This document shows positions 15,114-18,647 of a DNA stretch of 18,647 bases, piece after piece. How positions within the stretch are numbered: the stretch's first letter is position 1; every line of letters begins with the position of its first letter. A program made the position numbers and the translations under genes. The notes under the pieces were generated by a model that was not told where the DNA came from, made no database searches, and was given only the letters and a program-made list of their open reading frames with translations. The stretch is from Caccovicinus sp964425595 (GTDB lineage Bacteria; Bacillota; Clostridia; Lachnospirales; Lachnospiraceae), in NCBI GenBank assembly GCA_964425595.1, contig CAYRMW010000046.1, forward strand, positions 1-18,647. The letters are read 5' to 3'.

Positions 15114-16292
15114 TCATTTGCAAATAGCTCCCGGCATATCCTGAATATCCAGCGTATAACGGACATAGAAAGCGCAGCCGTTGAGCATGCCGTCCTCATC
15201 CAGGTCGAAACGATTGTGATGGAGGGGATAGCATTGATCCTGTTCCTCGTTGCGGCAGCCTACAAAGGCATAGATTCCTGGGCGGCGCTCCAGCATATAG
15301 GCAAAGTCCTCTCCGCCCGGCGTTCTGGTATAGAGGGTCAGACCCTCCGGTCCCAGAATCTTCTTTACGCTCTCCTGGGCAACACTGCTGCAGAAAGCGT
15401 CGTTGATCGTGGCCGGCGCTCCGAACGTATACGTAAATTCACAGTCTGCCCGGAAGGCGACGCAGGTATTTTTCACCACACGCTCCATGATTTCCGGTAG
15501 CTTGGCGCGAAGCTTTGGACTGAACGTCCGCACCGTACCCTCCAGCTCGGCGCTCTCCTCGATCACATTAAACAGGGAACCGCAGTGGAACTTGCATACA
15601 CTGATGACGCAGGTTTCCACCGGATCGGTTTCACGGCTGGCAATGGACTGAAGGGCGTTGACTACCTGGCAGCCCACATAGATCGGATCGACGGAGAACT
15701 GGGGCATGGCTCCATGGCCGGATTTTCCGATAATTTTTATCTTCATGCTGTCGGCAGAGGTGTAGCGGGGACCCGCTTCCACGGAAATTTTCCCTGTCGG
15801 AATATAGGGGAAAATGTGCATCCCGCAGAAGGTATCCACATCGTCCAGCAGACCGCTGTCCAACATCTTCTTTGCTCCCGCAAACAGCTCCTCCGCAGGC
15901 TGGAAGATCAGCTTCACCGTGCAGTTTAATTCCTCCTGGTGCCGGGAGAGGATTTTCGCCGCCCCCAGCAGCATGGCGATATGGGAATCATGGCCGCAGG
16001 CATGCATACATCCCTGGTGCTTCGACTTAAATTCCAGCTCCTTCACTTCCTGGATGGGCAGCCCGTCCTCATCACAGCGCAGGCCGATGACCGGCCGCTC
16101 CTTCTTTCCTTTCAAGGTGGCTACCGTGCCGGTTCCCACCGTCTCATAGGGAATATTCAGGGCAGTCAGTTCCAGGCGGATCCGTTCTGCCGTCTTAAAC
16201 TCCTGAAGCCCCGGTTCCGGATACTGGTGAAACCATCTGCGCAGGCCGATGATATATTCCTTCTCTTCCTGCACGCATTTCATTACATCCAT
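15114..16292 (-). CDS. M20D amidohydrolase (aminoacylase/hippurate hydrolase-like)
   Basis: A 392-residue cytoplasmic metal-dependent amidohydrolase of the M20D group, which removes acyl or aryl groups from N-acyl amino acids or splits small peptides. Metal-binding motifs are complete: MHACGHD (96-102, with Cys99 and His101), QPAEE (131-135), GMHIFP with His159, and PLHHNRFD (356-363). SGHGAMP (191-197) is the dimerisation-domain signature. It is longer-range distinct from the M20 enzyme at 13676-14833, which has the CPG2-type motifs. AAGGAG lies 8 bases before the start; a second ATG three codons in is possible. It follows the YfcC-type carrier by 54 bases and is the last gene before the terminator at 14998-15040. 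Its substrate probably enters through that carrier; the true acyl group is unknown. Confidence 0.9.
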   Translation of the reverse strand: MDVMKCVQEEKEYIIGLRRWFHQYPEPGLQEFKTAERIRLELTALNIPYETVGTGTVATLKGKKERPVIGLRCDEDGLPIQEVKELEFKSKHQGCMHACGHDSHIAMLLGAAKILSRHQEELNCTVKLIFQPAEELFAGAKKMLDSGLLDDVDTFCGMHIFPYIPTGKISVEAGPRYTSADSMKIKIIGKSGHGAMPQFSVDPIYVGCQVVNALQSIASRETDPVETCVISVCKFHCGSLFNVIEESAELEGTVRTFSPKLRAKLPEIMERVVKNTCVAFRADCEFTYTFGAPATINDAFCSSVAQESVKKILGPEGLTLYTRTPGGEDFAYMLERRPGIYAFVGCRNEEQDQCYPLHHNRFDLDEDGMLNGCAFYVRYTLDIQDMPGAICK

Positions 16293-16346
16293 TTTCTCAC
16301 TCCTTCTTTCATTTTGACCATACTCCGCCGTTAGATACGGGCTTCA

Positions 16347-17756
16347 TCAGAACGGCCCATAATTGATCTTCACGGCAATGATCATAAAGACCACCGACAA
16401 CACACAAAGCACGATCTCCAGAGGAACGACAAATTTGTACCACTTGGCCAGAGGAATCTTGGCCAGGGCAAAGAAGATCAGCATCGTTCCGTTGGTAAAC
16501 CAGAAAGTATTGGAAATGCCGTCGCCGAACTGGAAAGCCAGAATGGCCGTCTGCCGGGTAATTCCCACCATGTCCGCCAGCGGAATCAGCACCGGCATGA
16601 TCGCCATGGCTTTTCCCGAACCGGAAGCGATCAGTCCGTTAAACAGCGTGATGGCAATAAAGATTCCGATCACCGTGATCACGGGGGACAGTCCGGTCAG
16701 CGCGTTGGAAAGCACATTGATGGTGGGATCGATAAGACCGCCCTCCGTCAGAACCCACTGCACGGAACGGGCCACTCCGATGATCAGCGCGCCGGAGAAA
16801 TTGCTCTTTGCTCCCTCCGTCAGACCCTTGACCAGCTCCAGGGCCGGAATCCGGTTGATGATGCCGGACAGGAGACCGCCCATCAGGAAGGCGGCGGCCA
16901 GCTCATTAACGCCCCATCCCAGGTTCAGCAGGCCGAAAATCGCGATGATAAACGATGCAGCCAGAATCACCAGCGATAAGATCTGGGGAATGCTCATCTT
17001 CTGACTTTCATAAACGGTGAAATCTTTGCGGAGAGAGGAAACATCGATCCCCTTCATCAGGCTTAATTCCGGGTTCTTTTTCACTTTTGCCGCATAGCGC
17101 AGGATGTAAACCCAGCAAACCAGCTCCAGCACCACCAGGATCAGGATCCTGAAGGCCATACCGGAGAACATGGGCAGTTCCGCGATTTCATGGGCAATGG
17201 CCACAGTGTACATATTTGTGGGAGAGACGGAAAACCCGATCATATCCACAAAGGCACAGACCGCCATTCCCACCAGGGAATCATATCCCAGTGCCAGGCA
17301 GAGCGACACGATGATGGGAACAAAAGGAATGATCTGCTCCGTCCATCCCAGCATGCCGCCGATGGTGGAGAAAATAAACATAATGATGATCAGAATAAAC
17401 TGGCTCCCTATCTTATCCGAAAGCCGCAGGATCCTGGACAGCCCCAGGTCGATCGCCCCGGTACGGTTGTAAAGCTCAATGGCTCCGCCTACGATCAGCA
17501 CCAGAAACATCATGCCGGCCGCCCCTTCCAGGCCATAGGGAATGGCGCGGAACACATCGAACAGATTGACCGGCGTCTTTTCCACCTCATGGTAGCTTCC
17601 CGCCACCACGATCGTCCTTCCGTTCATCTCCGTCCGTTCAAATGCCCCCGGCGCCACAAACCAGGTGGCGATGGCGCAGAGCACCAGGACGGTAAACAAC
17701 ACCAGGATGGGATCAAACGTTATCCCCTGGCCGCTTTTTCTATTGATCTTTTTCAT
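16347..17756 (-). CDS. YfcC-family membrane carrier
   Basis: A 469-residue inner-membrane transporter of the YfcC/DcuC-related family (PF03606), with about ten to twelve hydrophobic segments from residue 17 to 463. Diagnostic features are the paired re-entrant-type regions GGMLGWTEQIIPFVPI and ASGSGKAMAIMPVLIPLADMVGI, and FQFGDGISN. Members carry amino acids, dicarboxylates or small peptides; the substrate here cannot be read. Its start lies inside the end of the D-serine dehydratase gene (17-base overlap), with GGAG and AAGGGG upstream, so the two are translationally linked. With an amidohydrolase downstream it probably imports an acylated or peptide-bound amino acid, or a D-amino acid. Confidence 0.88.
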   Translation of the reverse strand: MKKINRKSGQGITFDPILVLFTVLVLCAIATWFVAPGAFERTEMNGRTIVVAGSYHEVEKTPVNLFDVFRAIPYGLEGAAGMMFLVLIVGGAIELYNRTGAIDLGLSRILRLSDKIGSQFILIIIMFIFSTIGGMLGWTEQIIPFVPIIVSLCLALGYDSLVGMAVCAFVDMIGFSVSPTNMYTVAIAHEIAELPMFSGMAFRILILVVLELVCWVYILRYAAKVKKNPELSLMKGIDVSSLRKDFTVYESQKMSIPQILSLVILAASFIIAIFGLLNLGWGVNELAAAFLMGGLLSGIINRIPALELVKGLTEGAKSNFSGALIIGVARSVQWVLTEGGLIDPTINVLSNALTGLSPVITVIGIFIAITLFNGLIASGSGKAMAIMPVLIPLADMVGITRQTAILAFQFGDGISNTFWFTNGTMLIFFALAKIPLAKWYKFVVPLEIVLCVLSVVFMIIAVKINYGPF

Positions 17757-18647
17757 CTTTCTTTTTCCCCTTCTCCAATTCTTTTCCTTTCCGGTAATAC
17801 TGTTCCATCACATTCTCCGGCACCATGCCGCCCCCGGTAGCCCAGACAATGTGGGCCGCCTGCTCCATCTTTCCTGCGAGACCGGTTTTTTCCAGGTATT
17901 CCCGGCCCTGTGATGAATCCGTCACCCACCGGGGCCCGGGCATTCCCGCCAGCGCGCTTGGCTCCAGACAGATTCCCTCCCGGTCCCGCACTTCGGCCAG
18001 CAGACGGTAAAGATGTTCATCCGAAACCGTGTAGCTGCCGCTTAAACTGGGGCCCATGGTACGTCCCACAAACCGGGACGCCCGCCCCACCGCAAGTCCG
18101 TCCGCCGCCGTGCGGTTGTCGATTCCGAAATCCTGAACACTGACCTGATCGTGAAGACCGGTTACCAGTCCCAGCATCATGCAGGGCGAATGGGTGGGTT
18201 CCGCGAAAAAACAGTGGACGTCATCGCCAAACGCCTGCTTTAATCCGAAGCTGACGCCCCCCGGCCCCCCTCCTACGCCACAGGGCAGATAGACAAAGAG
18301 CGGATGCGATCCATCGGGGCAGATCCCCATCTGTTTTAACTGCTCCTTCAGCCGGATCCCCGCTACCGCGTACCCCAAAAATAAGGTTCTGGAATTTTCA
18401 TCATCCACAAAATGACAGAGCGGATCCTGTTGCGCCTGGCTCCGTCCCCGGGCAACGGCCTGGCTGTAATCGCCCTGATACTCGATCACCTTAACGCCCT
18501 TGCTCCTGAGCATGTCTTTCTTCCACTGTCTGGCATCCGCGGACATGTGGACCGTTACCTGAAATCCCAGCTTCGCGCTGATGATCCCGATGGACAGTCC
18601 CAGATTCCCCGTAGAGCCCACCGCCACGGAATAACCGGAAAAAAGAT
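17740..18647 (-). CDS. dsdA: D-serine ammonia-lyase (D-serine dehydratase), 5' end outside the window
   Basis: PLP enzyme turning D-serine into pyruvate and ammonia. About 302 C-terminal codons are visible; the gene runs off the right edge, so the N-terminal part with the PLP lysine is not seen (the family is about 440 residues). The glycine-rich phosphate loop AVGSTGNLG is at the right end, followed by VTVHMSADARQWKKDMLRSKG, CGVGGGPGG (second glycine-rich loop) and the C-terminal VWATGGGMVPENVM, all strongly DsdA-like. The reading frame continues upstream of the GTG at 18627 (codons for LFSGYS), so that GTG is internal. Diaminopropionate ammonia-lyase and threonine dehydratase are more distant. 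It overlaps the YfcC carrier gene by 17 bases. Confidence 0.92.
   Translation of the reverse strand, partial: LFSGYSVAVGSTGNLGLSIGIISAKLGFQVTVHMSADARQWKKDMLRSKGVKVIEYQGDYSQAVARGRSQAQQDPLCHFVDDENSRTLFLGYAVAGIRLKEQLKQMGICPDGSHPLFVYLPCGVGGGPGGVSFGLKQAFGDDVHCFFAEPTHSPCMMLGLVTGLHDQVSVQDFGIDNRTAADGLAVGRASRFVGRTMGPSLSGSYTVSDEHLYRLLAEVRDREGICLEPSALAGMPGPRWVTDSSQGREYLEKTGLAGKMEQAAHIVWATGGGMVPENVMEQYYRKGKELEKGKKKDEKDQ

Overview
Organism: the genes look like those of a low-to-mid GC Gram-positive anaerobe of the Clostridia, most likely a gut Lachnospiraceae-type bacterium. This is inferred from strong AGGAGG-type ribosome sites, sigma-A style promoters, a short clostridial-type UxuA, a YfcC-family carrier and mid-50s GC by eye. 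No rRNA, tRNA, insertion sequence or CRISPR array was seen. The window reads as a catabolic chromosomal region; almost everything is on the minus strand.

Layout, left to right. (1) 23-721, plus strand: a promoter and a small lipoprotein with a cyclophilin-like domain. A very stable hairpin (790-822) lies between it and the convergent gene on its right. (2) 876-4248, minus strand: uxuA-uxuB-gntR, the glucuronate/fructuronate branch, with two palindromic operators overlapping its promoter at 4363-4418. (3) 4468-14833, minus strand: ten tightly packed co-directional genes behind a consensus promoter at 14902-14931. In transcription order they are an M20 metallopeptidase, a complete oligopeptide ABC transporter (two permeases, lipoprotein binding protein, two ATPases), a C39-like cysteine peptidase-fold protein, a FrlB/FraB-type SIS deglycase, a GntR/UTRA regulator, a FrlD-type PfkB kinase and a glutaredoxin-like protein. 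(4) 14998-15040: a rho-independent terminator for the next minus-strand operon. (5) 15114-18647, minus strand: an M20D amidohydrolase, a YfcC-family carrier and D-serine dehydratase, the last cut off by the right edge of the window.

How the genes work together. The deglycase, kinase and GntR regulator are the signature of Amadori-product (fructosamine) catabolism: the kinase phosphorylates the sugar and the SIS enzyme splits it into glucose-6-phosphate and an amine. Here this module sits in one apparent operon with a peptide importer and two peptidase-type proteins rather than with a free amino-acid permease. The most interesting reading is therefore uptake and breakdown of glycated peptides. 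This is inference from gene order and motifs; the substrate cannot be read from sequence. The uxu operon feeds sugar acids to 2-keto-3-deoxygluconate, and the right-hand operon looks like salvage of an N-acylated or peptide-bound D-serine-like compound. Together the window is a nutrient-scavenging island for glycans and modified amino acids.
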